Source: JAFGNB01 sp050304135 (GTDB lineage: Bacteria; Fibrobacterota; Chitinivibrionia; Chitinivibrionales; Chitinispirillaceae). Taken from it: a DNA stretch of 64,000 nucleotides. The DNA is taken from the NCBI GenBank assembly GCA_050304135.1, contig JBNLDC010000035.1, positions 6,849-70,848 of the forward strand. Reading direction: 5' to 3'. Each line of letters opens with the position of its first letter. Position 1 is the stretch's first letter. Below the pieces are notes generated by a model, which saw only the letters and a program-made list of their open reading frames with translations, was not told where the DNA came from and searched no databases. Below, in pieces: positions 33,748 to 42,800 of the stretch. The position numbers and the translations under genes were made by a program.

Positions 33748-33845
33748 ACGGCCCTCCTTTTTTGATGCTTCCGTGCAGCCGGTTTACATCCGTACTGCCG
33801 TCCCTGCGTCATCCTGACGATACCGGCTTCCTTGCATCTGGTAAG
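33748..33845 (-). promoter_or_regulatory. GGA-rich flagellin leader, predicted CsrA target
   Basis: The presumed 5' leader of the flagellin mRNA carries six GGA triplets in fewer than 100 bases (plus-strand TCC at 33755, 33770, 33789, 33801, 33812 and 33829). Five fit ANGGA (AAGGA, AGGGA, ACGGA, ACGGA, AAGGA); the sixth is CAGGA. One overlaps the Shine-Dalgarno sequence. CsrA binds ANGGA, and fliW and csrA lie just downstream of flagellin, so translational repression relieved by FliW is the natural reading. Confidence 0.6.
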
Positions 33846-33848
33846 TAA

Positions 33849-33864
33849 TGCAAAGAGCATGCCA
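33849..33864 (-). promoter_or_regulatory. Sigma-54 promoter of flagellin
   Basis: On the minus strand this reads TGGCATGCTCTTTGCA. GG and GC are separated by exactly ten bases, as in the sigma-54 consensus TGGCAC-N5-TTGCW, and TGGCA and TTGCA are both intact. It points at flagellin, whose ATG is about 100 bases downstream. Confidence 0.8.
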
Positions 33865-33944
33865 TCTGAAACATGCCCCGAATTTCCCTGTTTTTAAGCT
33901 TTTTTTCATAGTAGTTCACCGTTGCCGGAAATATTTGCCCATCA

Positions 33945-35153
33945 CTAGAGAAAATTGACCAGTGAAGGTTGAATGATTTTTGACGCAGCCTGCAGCGCCG
34001 CGTTGTACACATTCTGTGTGAGCATGAACTGACTTGCCGTTTCGGCCATTTCAGCATCTTCCAGACTCGACTGCAGCTCCGTTACCCGAGAGAACTGGCC
34101 CTCGTTACGTCCGAGGGTTGTCTGCAAACGGTTTACCCGGGCGCCGTTTTTACTCTGTGCTCCCAGGACGGTCTGAAACACCGCATCGAACTGATCAATT
34201 GCCGCTGAAATGTTCGGCTGATCATTCTGCACCAGCGCCTGACCGAACCGGATGAGGGTACCGAAAAGCGATGTCCCGGTCTCCGGATCGATAGTCATCT
34301 CATCCATTCCGATATTGATCGGCAGAGTAATACCGCTCTCGATTTCCCGTTCTATTTCGCCCCGATTGGAAACCACCTGTCCGAAAACATCCCGCCCCCG
34401 GGTGAGGTAGTCGAAACTGATACCCACCTGGGTAACATCGTAATTGGCGGTACCGGGAGTTACATCAATAGCAAGTGCAGCATTCTGGATGGTGATCGTC
34501 CCCGCACTGTAATCAACCGTAAAATCCGTATTTTCCCGGTAGACGGTTCCCGCCACATTCAGACTGAATGTACCGGGAACAATATCGGTTACCGGTCGTC
34601 CGGATAATCCTTCGAACAGCTGGAGTGTATCCCCCACCGCAGCCCCTCCACCGTTGAAATACGCCATGCGGTAATTCGTGTAATCATCCAGCGTATCCGC
34701 AGCCGAACTTTCCATGAGCAGCGGTGGCACTTTCGTGTTGTGACCGTTGAAGACGTAATCACCCTTGAAGGTGGTATTGACGAGTGCAACCAGCTGACGG
34801 GTAAGCTGTTCGGTTTCCTTATTGATATACACGCGTTCCGTTGCACTGAGCGTGTCGGACGATGCCTGAATGGCGAGTTCCCGAACACGCTGCAGCAGTG
34901 TATTGGTGCTTTCCATGGCAGTCTCGGTAATCGACATATACCCGATACTGTCCTCGATGTTGTCTTTGTGCTGTTGCAATTCCCGCAACCTGGTTTTCAG
35001 GAGCATATCGTTCGCGACATCAACCGGTGCATCAGAAGGCCGGCGCAACCGCTTACCGGTCGCAAGCTGTTCCTGCAGATCGGCAAGATCTCCGTACCGG
35101 GTATTGATCACATCAAGCATGCTGCGATGCAGCTCTTTTACGGTTATTCGCAT
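33945..35153 (-). CDS. flgL: Flagellar hook-filament junction protein FlgL
   Basis: FlgL (HAP3) joins the hook to the filament together with FlgK. The 402-aa product has flagellin-like ends: MRITVKELHRSMLDVINTRY with LATGKRLRRPSDAPVDVANDM at the N-terminus, and DAEMAETASQFMLTQNVYNAALQAASKI ending PSLVNFL at the C-terminus. The NTLLQRVRELAIQASSDTLSA segment is typical. The centre is a variable beta-rich domain. It is the last gene of the flgJ-flgN-flgK-flgL run and is separated from flgK by a palindrome (35174-35217). Confidence 0.93.
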   Translation of the reverse strand: MRITVKELHRSMLDVINTRYGDLADLQEQLATGKRLRRPSDAPVDVANDMLLKTRLRELQQHKDNIEDSIGYMSITETAMESTNTLLQRVRELAIQASSDTLSATERVYINKETEQLTRQLVALVNTTFKGDYVFNGHNTKVPPLLMESSAADTLDDYTNYRMAYFNGGGAAVGDTLQLFEGLSGRPVTDIVPGTFSLNVAGTVYRENTDFTVDYSAGTITIQNAALAIDVTPGTANYDVTQVGISFDYLTRGRDVFGQVVSNRGEIEREIESGITLPINIGMDEMTIDPETGTSLFGTLIRFGQALVQNDQPNISAAIDQFDAVFQTVLGAQSKNGARVNRLQTTLGRNEGQFSRVTELQSSLEDAEMAETASQFMLTQNVYNAALQAASKIIQPSLVNFL

Positions 35154-35173
35154 GGTGTTTTCCTTTATTCATT

Positions 35174-35217
35174 CATCATATGTAGGGACGCACAGCCGTG
35201 CGTCCCTACATATGATG
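35174..35217. repeat. Perfect 20-bp inverted repeat between flgK and flgL
   Basis: CATCATATGTAGGGACGCAC at 35174-35193 is followed by the loop AGCC and by its exact reverse complement at 35198-35217. It is a REP/palindromic-unit-like sequence, with a GTAGGGACGCAC core that resembles repeats seen in many environmental genomes. It can form a very stable hairpin in the flgK-flgL transcript. Confidence 0.85.
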
Positions 35218-35221
35218 CACC

Positions 35222-36901
35222 CTACATATTCAACAGCACATCGAGCATTTCATCGGCAACCGAGATAACCCTCGCGGCAGCCTGGTACGTGTGCTGATAC
35301 TTGACGATATTCGCCATTTCCTCGTCCAGTGAAACACCGGCAATCGCATCCTGATGGGATTCATACTGCTCCACCAGAAACTGACGCGTTTCCAGATTCG
35401 ATGAGGCCTCGTTACGTTCCAGCCCGAGCACACCGATAAAAGAACTGTAATACTGTGCAAATGTGACTGTCGGATCACCAAGAACGTCAGGTTGCATCGT
35501 AAGCGTTGTCCTCAACTGGGCAATCGACAACGCGTTCGCATTATCACCCGGCCCACGGAACCCGCCGGTCCGGTATTCGAAATCAATCGTCAGATCATCG
35601 GCATCGTAACCCGCATGCAGCATCTGGAATGTTCCGTTGACGTAGTCAATATTGTAATCAACTCCTTCGGTAAGTGTTACCGAAGGCGAACTGACAATCA
35701 CCGAGCCGCGGACAATATTCCGGGCGGCGGTCGGTACGGCGGATGCCGGATCGCGATACAACTGCTGCGGTGCGGCCCCGAAATTATGTGCTCCGGCAAG
35801 AGAGTCATTCCGGTCGGCCGGAAGCGTCTCACCGCCTTCTGCAGCGGCGATATTCCGCACGTCATTCAGTACCGACGCGCTCAGCTCTATATCAAGTGCT
35901 CCGGTAACCTGCTCATTAAAAAACGTTATCCCTGAATATCCGTTGAGAGTATACCCGTGCGAATGCAGGTCGTTGATTTTCTCCACCAGTTGCACCGCCA
36001 ACTCGTCCATCTGCTGCTGGTACCGGGGGATTACCGAATCACGGCTGTCAAAAAGCCCCTTGAGCTGACCGCTTTTCGGATCGTAGTCCCGTTTCGAATC
36101 GGCAAAGCGGACCCCCACTTCGGTATGAGCAGTACCGTCGCTGAGGGTATACAATCGCGAAACTATTTCGAGTTCCTGCTGAAACGCCGGTGATACCAGA
36201 ATACTGCCCGACGAAGTAATGGTCACCTGTCCCATTTCATTTTCGATGACATCGATATCGATGATCTCGGAGAGTTGTTTGAGCAGCAGATCACGTTTGT
36301 CGCGACTGTCGTTGGCATTCTGGTTGCTCACCTCAACCGCACCGATCTCCTTATTGAGATTGAAAATATCACTGCAGATCGCATTGACCTTGTTCACCCG
36401 CTGCTCAATTTCCTCGCTGCGGGTCTGTCGAAGCGAATCGAGTTCCCCGGCAACATTGTGGAAAACATCAACCAGGATTTCCGCATTTGTCCTGACCATG
36501 TTGCGGGCCGAGAGATCTGCGGGGTTACTGGAGAGATTCTGCCAGCTGTCAAAAAACTGATCGAGGTAATTGAGTACCCCGGTATCACCCGGTTCGTTGA
36601 GGATGTTTTCGATACTCTCCATAGTGTAATCGAGTTCCCCGAACATACCGACTTCCTGATTCTGACGCTGGATCTGCGTATCGAGAAACGCATTACGCAT
36701 CCGTTCAATATTGATGACCTCAACACCGATTCCCATCTGACCGAAACTTCCATCGTAGCGGTAATCCGGCGTAAGATTAAGCCGTTTACGGGAATACCCT
36801 TCCACATCGGCGTTCGAGATGTTCTGCCCGGACACATCCATTGCAAGCTGCGAGGCAAAGAGCGCCCGCGTGCCGACATTCAATACGGAGAAAAGTCCCA
36901 T
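35222..36901 (-). CDS. flgK: Flagellar hook-associated protein FlgK
   Basis: FlgK (HAP1) caps the hook and connects it to FlgL and the filament. The 559-aa product has the FlgK N-terminus (GLFSVLNVGTRALFASQLAM, SGQNISNADVEGYSRKR) with the rod/hook-family SNxxxxGYSR motif. It also has the coiled D1 region (QIQRQNQEVGMFGELDYTM) and the conserved C-terminus (GVSLDEEMANIVKYQHTYQAAARVISVADEMLDVLL). Its size is normal. It lies ten bases downstream of flgN in the sigma-54-driven operon. Confidence 0.95.
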   Translation of the reverse strand: MGLFSVLNVGTRALFASQLAMDVSGQNISNADVEGYSRKRLNLTPDYRYDGSFGQMGIGVEVINIERMRNAFLDTQIQRQNQEVGMFGELDYTMESIENILNEPGDTGVLNYLDQFFDSWQNLSSNPADLSARNMVRTNAEILVDVFHNVAGELDSLRQTRSEEIEQRVNKVNAICSDIFNLNKEIGAVEVSNQNANDSRDKRDLLLKQLSEIIDIDVIENEMGQVTITSSGSILVSPAFQQELEIVSRLYTLSDGTAHTEVGVRFADSKRDYDPKSGQLKGLFDSRDSVIPRYQQQMDELAVQLVEKINDLHSHGYTLNGYSGITFFNEQVTGALDIELSASVLNDVRNIAAAEGGETLPADRNDSLAGAHNFGAAPQQLYRDPASAVPTAARNIVRGSVIVSSPSVTLTEGVDYNIDYVNGTFQMLHAGYDADDLTIDFEYRTGGFRGPGDNANALSIAQLRTTLTMQPDVLGDPTVTFAQYYSSFIGVLGLERNEASSNLETRQFLVEQYESHQDAIAGVSLDEEMANIVKYQHTYQAAARVISVADEMLDVLLNM

Positions 36902-36910
36902 AACTACCGC

Positions 36911-37414
36911 CTACGCCGTCCGGTTAATGATGTTCTGGGGCGCTGTTGAGGTAACCGTACGACCATGTTTTCCGTACGGTGCATACCGGTTTCCCACCGC
37001 CTGCTGGACATACGAATACGTTGTCTGCACCACCCGCAAACCCTCTTCGAGCAGAATGCGGTTGGAGGTACTGATTTGCGAGAGTTCGGCTATTTTTAAT
37101 CTGAGTGCTTCCTGCAGCGCATGAAGGCGCTCACGCCAACGGGCCGGAATTTTTTCGAGCAGCATGCTCATTTTGAGTGGTTCCCGGTTGATTCCGAGGG
37201 AGCCGGCCAGAACCCTGCAGCATGCAATACGTTCACTCTCAAGTTTCTCGATTCTGCAGATCGTGGCATCGTGCACCACACGCTGACGATCAATCGCCGC
37301 AAGATCCTGCTCCCGTATCACCCTGTTGAACTCCTGTGCGGAACCGAGAAACTCATCGTGCACCGTACATTCGGAGTTTAACACCTGTTCGAGTTTTTCA
37401 AGAACGTTTTCCAT
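36911..37414 (-). CDS. flgN: FlgN-type flagellar export chaperone
   Basis: FlgN is the cytoplasmic chaperone for FlgK and FlgL during type III export. The 167-aa product is almost wholly helical, with an N-terminal LEKLEQVLNSECTVHDEFLGSAQEF and a C-terminal RILLEEGLRVVQTTYSYVQQAVG that matches the FlgN end. Sequence similarity in this family is low, so position (between the flgJ-like gene and flgK, with 3- and 9-base gaps) carries much of the weight. Confidence 0.82.
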   Translation of the reverse strand: MENVLEKLEQVLNSECTVHDEFLGSAQEFNRVIREQDLAAIDRQRVVHDATICRIEKLESERIACCRVLAGSLGINREPLKMSMLLEKIPARWRERLHALQEALRLKIAELSQISTSNRILLEEGLRVVQTTYSYVQQAVGNRYAPYGKHGRTVTSTAPQNIINRTA

Positions 37415-37417
37415 ATC

Positions 37418-38218
37418 CTACTCCTCAGTGCTGTTCTGCAGCGCGAAACTGTTTTTTAATGAAAGCACGGACCGTACGTACTGTTGTGTTTCCCGGTACG
37501 GAGGAATCCCGTTATATTTCGCCACGGCTCCGGGACCGGCATTGTATGAAGCAAGAGCAAGCAGCTCATTACCTTCGTATTTATCAAGCATCTGCCGCAG
37601 GTATCGCACGCCGCCATGAATATTCTGCTGCGGATCGAATGAACGGGATACACCGAGCGACGATGCGGTGGAATCCATAAGCTGCATGAGCCCTTTGGCC
37701 CCGGCTCGCGAAACCGCGAACTGATTTCCACCCGATTCCTGAGCTATTACCGCGGCGATCAGGTTCCGGTCAACTTCATGAGTTTGTGCTGCCTCGTCGA
37801 TGAGCTCGTTCCACTTTTCCACCCGTGCAGAGAGCTGGTTGACATTTCGGATTGTTTTGCCGGTATCAGCCGTACCGGAACCGAGTATTCGCTGATCATG
37901 CATCCAGGCAGGTGAACGCAGTCCTTCAACGGAGGGTGTATTCCCTTCATAACTGCGCAGCTCCGTTTCGATGAGCTGCGCGAGTCCGAGCGTTCCCTGA
38001 GTTCCCATCATGTTCGCGTACTCATCATCGAGCATAGAGGTGAAGATCTTCTCACCCATATTAACCGGGAGAAGCGATCCTTCACCGACGGTACCACGCA
38101 TTGCTTTGAGCATCATGGAAGAGAAAAGAGCCTCGAACTGCCGGGCAACCTGTGCCGTGCGGTCGGGTTGCGGCTGTGGCCGCGATACATTGTTGGTAGT
38201 TATTGCGGAGGTACTCAT
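37418..38218 (-). CDS. flgJ: FlgJ-like rod-binding protein fused to a lytic transglycosylase
   Basis: The 266-aa product combines an N-terminal rod-binding domain (about 20-95: VARQFEALFSSMMLKAMRGT, MLDDEYANMMGTQGTLGLAQLIETEL) with a C-terminal SLT lytic transglycosylase domain (about 145-255: NLIAAVIAQESGGNQFAVS, AKGLMQLMDSTASSLGV, NIHGGVRYLRQML, LLALASYNAGPGAVAKYNG). The catalytic Glu is in QESGG. In enteric FlgJ the second domain is a GH73 glucosaminidase, so this is a different muramidase on the same scaffold. It should open peptidoglycan for the growing rod. It is first in its operon, with a sigma-54 promoter just upstream. Confidence 0.9.
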   Translation of the reverse strand: MSTSAITTNNVSRPQPQPDRTAQVARQFEALFSSMMLKAMRGTVGEGSLLPVNMGEKIFTSMLDDEYANMMGTQGTLGLAQLIETELRSYEGNTPSVEGLRSPAWMHDQRILGSGTADTGKTIRNVNQLSARVEKWNELIDEAAQTHEVDRNLIAAVIAQESGGNQFAVSRAGAKGLMQLMDSTASSLGVSRSFDPQQNIHGGVRYLRQMLDKYEGNELLALASYNAGPGAVAKYNGIPPYRETQQYVRSVLSLKNSFALQNSTEE

Positions 38219-38245
38219 AGGGCGAATCCTTTCGCCGGTGAGTAA

Positions 38246-38261
38246 AGCAAGGGGAATGCCA
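38246..38261 (-). promoter_or_regulatory. Sigma-54 promoter of the flgJ-flgN-flgK-flgL operon
   Basis: On the minus strand this reads TGGCATTCCCCTTGCT. GG and GC are ten bases apart, as required for sigma-54, with TGGCA and TTGCT both intact. It lies 28 bases upstream of the flgJ-like ATG. Confidence 0.8.
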
Positions 38262-38581
38262 GTAGTTTAATTTGTTGTTTAACAGTACATTACGAATATA
38301 GCAACAGTCGACCATTCACCAAAGTGGGCAAATTTTGCCGGGAGAAAGGGAAGAAAACGATGCTACTACTATATTCTACAGTCGAATGCATGAGTCAGAC
38401 CACGAAGCAGCGGCCTTAGCTACATTTGTATTCTGACTGCTGATTTTAGGACAATTTCAAGCGTTCGTTTTTTTAAGTGGGATCTCTAGCAGCATTACCA
38501 ATCCGGTTGCATGGTGGGATACTACTGTTCAGATTGACGATACTGCCACCTCGCAGAGGTCATATACTTGTTCCGCGATAC
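38262..38581. other. Intergenic region, no gene seen
   Basis: This spacer separates the flagellar operon from the propeller-like gene. It contains another copy of the TATTCTGACTGCTG-type phrase near 38428. No ribosome-site-backed frame is present. Confidence 0.4.
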
Positions 38582-39817
38582 TTACTTTATGCAATAAATG
38601 CCATTGGCAGTTCCAAAATAAATTTGCTCACTGGTATCGACAACAGGCGGAGTGGTGATCTCTTCACCCGGTGGAAGAATAAATGCAAACCGCGGCTCCT
38701 CCCCGTTTGTCAGATGGAGCACGTAATTGGCTGCAGTGCAGAGCACTGATCCGTCACCAAGAACAGTCATATACTGAAAATTGGTTGCCGGAGGAACGAC
38801 CGCCTCCCACAAGAGGGTACCGTTTTCTATGACATGCAACCGTTGATTCTGAATAAGGTAGACACGATTTTTTTCATCAATCGCCGGTGGTTGGCAGTAT
38901 GGCAGATTGACCGTACCTGCAACGGCATACGACCATACCGGTTGTTTATCTTTTTCCCGATCCAGTGAATAACAGCAGATATTCTTTTTTCCGTCGCTGC
39001 CCTGTGTCAGAGCAATAACATTATCGTTCCGATCAAGACTCGCCAGAATGAAGGTTATCCCCTGAAAAGTGCCAATAATCTTCTCTTGACCGGTAGCGAT
39101 GTCGAATACACTGATACCCGATTCCGATCCGGCAATGACAACACGGGAACCATCGGCAGTGATCAGACCGGGAAGAGCGTGACCGCTATACTCGTGCAGG
39201 TAGACCCAGTCATCATAACTTTTTGTGCCTTTGAGCATCAGAGAATACGAATCTTCTTCCGCATCCTCATCTTCAACCGGTTCTTCCGCTTTGTTGAAGG
39301 TCTGCACACAATACTTGTCATCAAACGGATAGACCAGATCGTAGGTACCCTGCGGGGTGCTGTTGGGAATGAAAACATCATTCACTACAATACTGTTTTT
39401 TTCATCAATTACTTTCAGTCCCGAGGGTGAACTTCGCAGGAGGATTCCGGTAGAGGACACTACAGCATTGAACCCGGGAGCAATAGTAGTGCGCCAGCGT
39501 CTTTTTCCATTGAAATCAATAAATTCCATCCATGATACATACTGTACGATACAACCATCGTCATGCAATAAAAGAAGACGGGGCATATTGCCGTGCGTGG
39601 AATCGGCGGTCGGCAGAAACCAGACCTTCTCTCCTTTAACCGATGGAACAACCGGACAGAAGGAAGATTTCCGATAATCAGCGAATTGAACGGAATAATG
39701 TGAAGGTGCCATTGGCAGATCTCCTCGAGGCCGTTTCGAAACACCCGCCGAAGGAGCGATAAGTGTCAGAAACGTGATACCGATAAGTGGAATTGCAACA
39801 GGATATTTCAAAAACAT
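38582..39817 (-). CDS. Exported propeller-like protein of unknown function
   Basis: The 411-aa product has a signal peptide (VAIPLIGITFLTLIAPSAG). Its body of repeats resembles PQQ- or WD-type beta-propeller blades: GLITADGSRVVIAGSESGISVFDIATGQEK, AIDEKNRVYLIQNQRLHVIENGTLLW, VVDTSEQIYFGTANGIYCI. An acidic insert (EEPVEDEDAEEDS) interrupts it at about residue 190. It lies 30 bases downstream of the 1167-aa OmpA/HEIGH gene on the same strand, so the pair is probably one transcript. It may be a periplasmic partner. No enzymatic motif is seen. Confidence 0.7.
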   Translation of the reverse strand: MFLKYPVAIPLIGITFLTLIAPSAGVSKRPRGDLPMAPSHYSVQFADYRKSSFCPVVPSVKGEKVWFLPTADSTHGNMPRLLLLHDDGCIVQYVSWMEFIDFNGKRRWRTTIAPGFNAVVSSTGILLRSSPSGLKVIDEKNSIVVNDVFIPNSTPQGTYDLVYPFDDKYCVQTFNKAEEPVEDEDAEEDSYSLMLKGTKSYDDWVYLHEYSGHALPGLITADGSRVVIAGSESGISVFDIATGQEKIIGTFQGITFILASLDRNDNVIALTQGSDGKKNICCYSLDREKDKQPVWSYAVAGTVNLPYCQPPAIDEKNRVYLIQNQRLHVIENGTLLWEAVVPPATNFQYMTVLGDGSVLCTAANYVLHLTNGEEPRFAFILPPGEEITTPPVVDTSEQIYFGTANGIYCIK

Positions 39818-39847
39818 GCAGCCCTGTTTCGTTTATTTATTAGCAGA

Positions 39848-42800
39848 CTAAATCGTTTCGATACGATACGTGGCACTATTACCGATGGTCGGCTGCCGGA
39901 ACCAGTCACGCACGAAATTCAGATCGGTGACCGCCATGGTGGCATCCCCCGCCGGCTTATTGAAAAAGTAGTTAAACAGCTCCCGGGTTGACCGCTGATC
40001 ACCGACATCGAGAGTAGAACCCGATTGACTGATTGCAGCATTGCTGCCACGAGTCACCCGGAGGTGATAATGATAATTCCCCGCGTTAGCCACAGCTCCC
40101 CCTGATTCATTGATAAAACAACCGGGAAGTACACGGATAATCGTCGGATCCAGAGCCCCGCCACCACCGGTAAGATAGAATCTTCCGTAGATAAGTGAAT
40201 GGTCAAGAAAATGGTTCAGCAGACTGTTGTTCCAGTTTCTCCGCAACGGATTGGTCCAGTTTGAGGCGCCATTCACAAACGTTACGGAGTAGAAGATACG
40301 CAATGTGAGAATCGATCTGAAATCGATATCGGTTCCGGCAATCTGCGTACGCCGTGTTTCATCCAGCACCTTGTAAAGGAAAGCTCCGATCGGACGGTCA
40401 GCAGCTGCATGCAGGATAGCGTTGATGTCATATCGCCACGGGTCACGCTGCTGCTCGACTGTGCGGAAATAACGCATGGTTGCGCGGGGATAGTTGACCT
40501 CAAACAGTGTACCGTTCAGAAACGGATGCAACGCATTTCCTGTGGCGCCGAGCGTATTGAGCCAGTGGCAAAACCGCCATACATGCCGCATTCGTATCGG
40601 CCCATTCTGAATCATCATGGTATACCGGTCATGATGGACTGCGTACCCTTCACTCGATTGTATCCGCTGTCCGAGCAATGTGTTGTCCTGCCTGACCCGC
40701 TGCCCTGCAGCAGTGAAACCGAACTGTGCACAATTGGGCATTCTGCCGAAGTCACCAGTTTTCGGAATACGCTCGGTGTAATCATCCACCTGCCCGGTGG
40801 CGTGACCGATCTCGTGAGCCATGGCGAGACATCCGTACTGACCTGGATCGCCGAACTCATTAAAGGGAAACCCGGTAAATCGGGTAGGGTCATCCTGTCG
40901 GGTACGTATACGACAGCTCATGACACTGAACGAATTGGCTCCGCTGCGCCATGACCGCATCCAGCTTCCCTTATTCTCCTCGGTAACAAACGTAATGCTG
41001 TGCGGCTTTCCTCCCCTGGAATTCTGACGGGCGGTATTCATTTCTCCGGAAGCAAGGATCGTAGCGAAATCGGTTTTGAAGTTGACCGGCGCCGCAGGAG
41101 TGAAGGAGAATTCCTCGAATGCTTCAAATACAAAAAGAGGTTTGATAATTATCGATGCAGTTCCAGTATGATCCTCGAATTGGTACTCTTTTTTATTCCA
41201 GTGGGTCATGCAGTTTTCCATTCCGACCGACCGGAATTCGTTCACCTCCGCATCGGTTGCGGGGGTCCTGTTACCGGTACCGCCAACCGTGGGGGCGGTA
41301 TCTTTACCTACAAACGTTGACCAGTAGACAATCTGATAGGAATACAGGTGATCGGCATCAAAACCGCCGCCATGCAGATAATGCAGATCGAAATGCCCGA
41401 TATTGAAATTATGGACGAGTTGTGTCGCTGAATTGTATTCAAATTGTTCCTGATGATGCACATCAGTATCGTTCAGAACGGCGATACGCGCACCGAGAAC
41501 ATGCCCCTCATCAAAACTGAAATCAGAATCACCTGCAACTGAACGTTTCCCGGTGACATCATATAATTCCCCACAGAAGACAACCGCTCTGGTGGCCCCC
41601 GGCGGGTAGATCAGATAATTTACCGTTGTACCCGATGCCGTTACGGAAAAACGGATAATGGACGAATCGTGCTGCGCCTGCAAGGAACCGGTGGTATCAG
41701 TCTTGAATATCTGCAATGCATTCGAGTCGGGATCGATATGAAGAATACGCACACGTGATCGGTCGCTGAGTGGACACGGTTGCCCGTGAGGATGAGCACC
41801 TGAATGCACACTGTTGCGATCTGAAACGTTCTGACTCCGGTTGTTGTACACAAGGACGATATCGTCAAGGTTGACGGTAATCGGACTACTGCGTTGTGTC
41901 CTGGTCTGATTCAGCCGGGAGAATTCCTGAATATCGGCAACGACTCTGGCAAACCAGTTGCGGCTGTTCCAATTGTGCGGCAGATCGTAATAATGACATT
42001 TCTGAAGCGGTGTCATTCCGGAAAAACAGACCTTGCCGTCACGGTCCGCTGCCGGAAGCGAGTTCCAGACCGCATCAGAAACCTCTTCAACAAGTACCGG
42101 AGTCGCGGTGTCATTTTCGGTGAACACCCAGTACGACTGATTCTCGAGGGTAAAATAGATACTGTTTTCATTGGCTGTGGCTTCCGCCTCAGAGGCAAAC
42201 TGCACAACAATGCAATAAACATTTTCCACAACGAATTGACGTGAAGGGACTGCGGTACCGTCTTCTTTATACGCATGAAGCCGCATCCCGCCGGGCACCG
42301 GACATTTTTCCTTTTTAATACGATCGTAATATTCGAATTTCAGATGGTACACGACCGCATGCAGATCGTCGGGATCGAGGTAATCACGGGTAATAAACTC
42401 GTTATTGCACCGCAACGGACATTCCGCTTCGGTATGGGTCCGACTGGTATCAGGCGGACAATTCAGCATGATGCTGTTGGCCTCTTTGAACAGGTAGACC
42501 TCAACCCGTCGATTTTCCTGTGAACGGTAACTGTCCTTTTCCGCATCGTCAATCGGAAAAGATTCGCCGCAGGCAACGAGCGGTTTCAGAGAATCCACAA
42601 ACTGCACACGGTTTCTGTAGGCCTGTAACCCCGCAGGATCGGTTCCGAGCGTCTGCATTATGACCTCACTGTAGAGGTCATACACGATCTCCCATGCACG
42701 GGCAGGCCAGCGTTTCTGTCCATCGCTTCTGATTTGTGCATACAGACCATCAGCTTCGGCAGGTACCGCCTGCAGCAGGAAACGTTCAGTTGCTCCCGAG

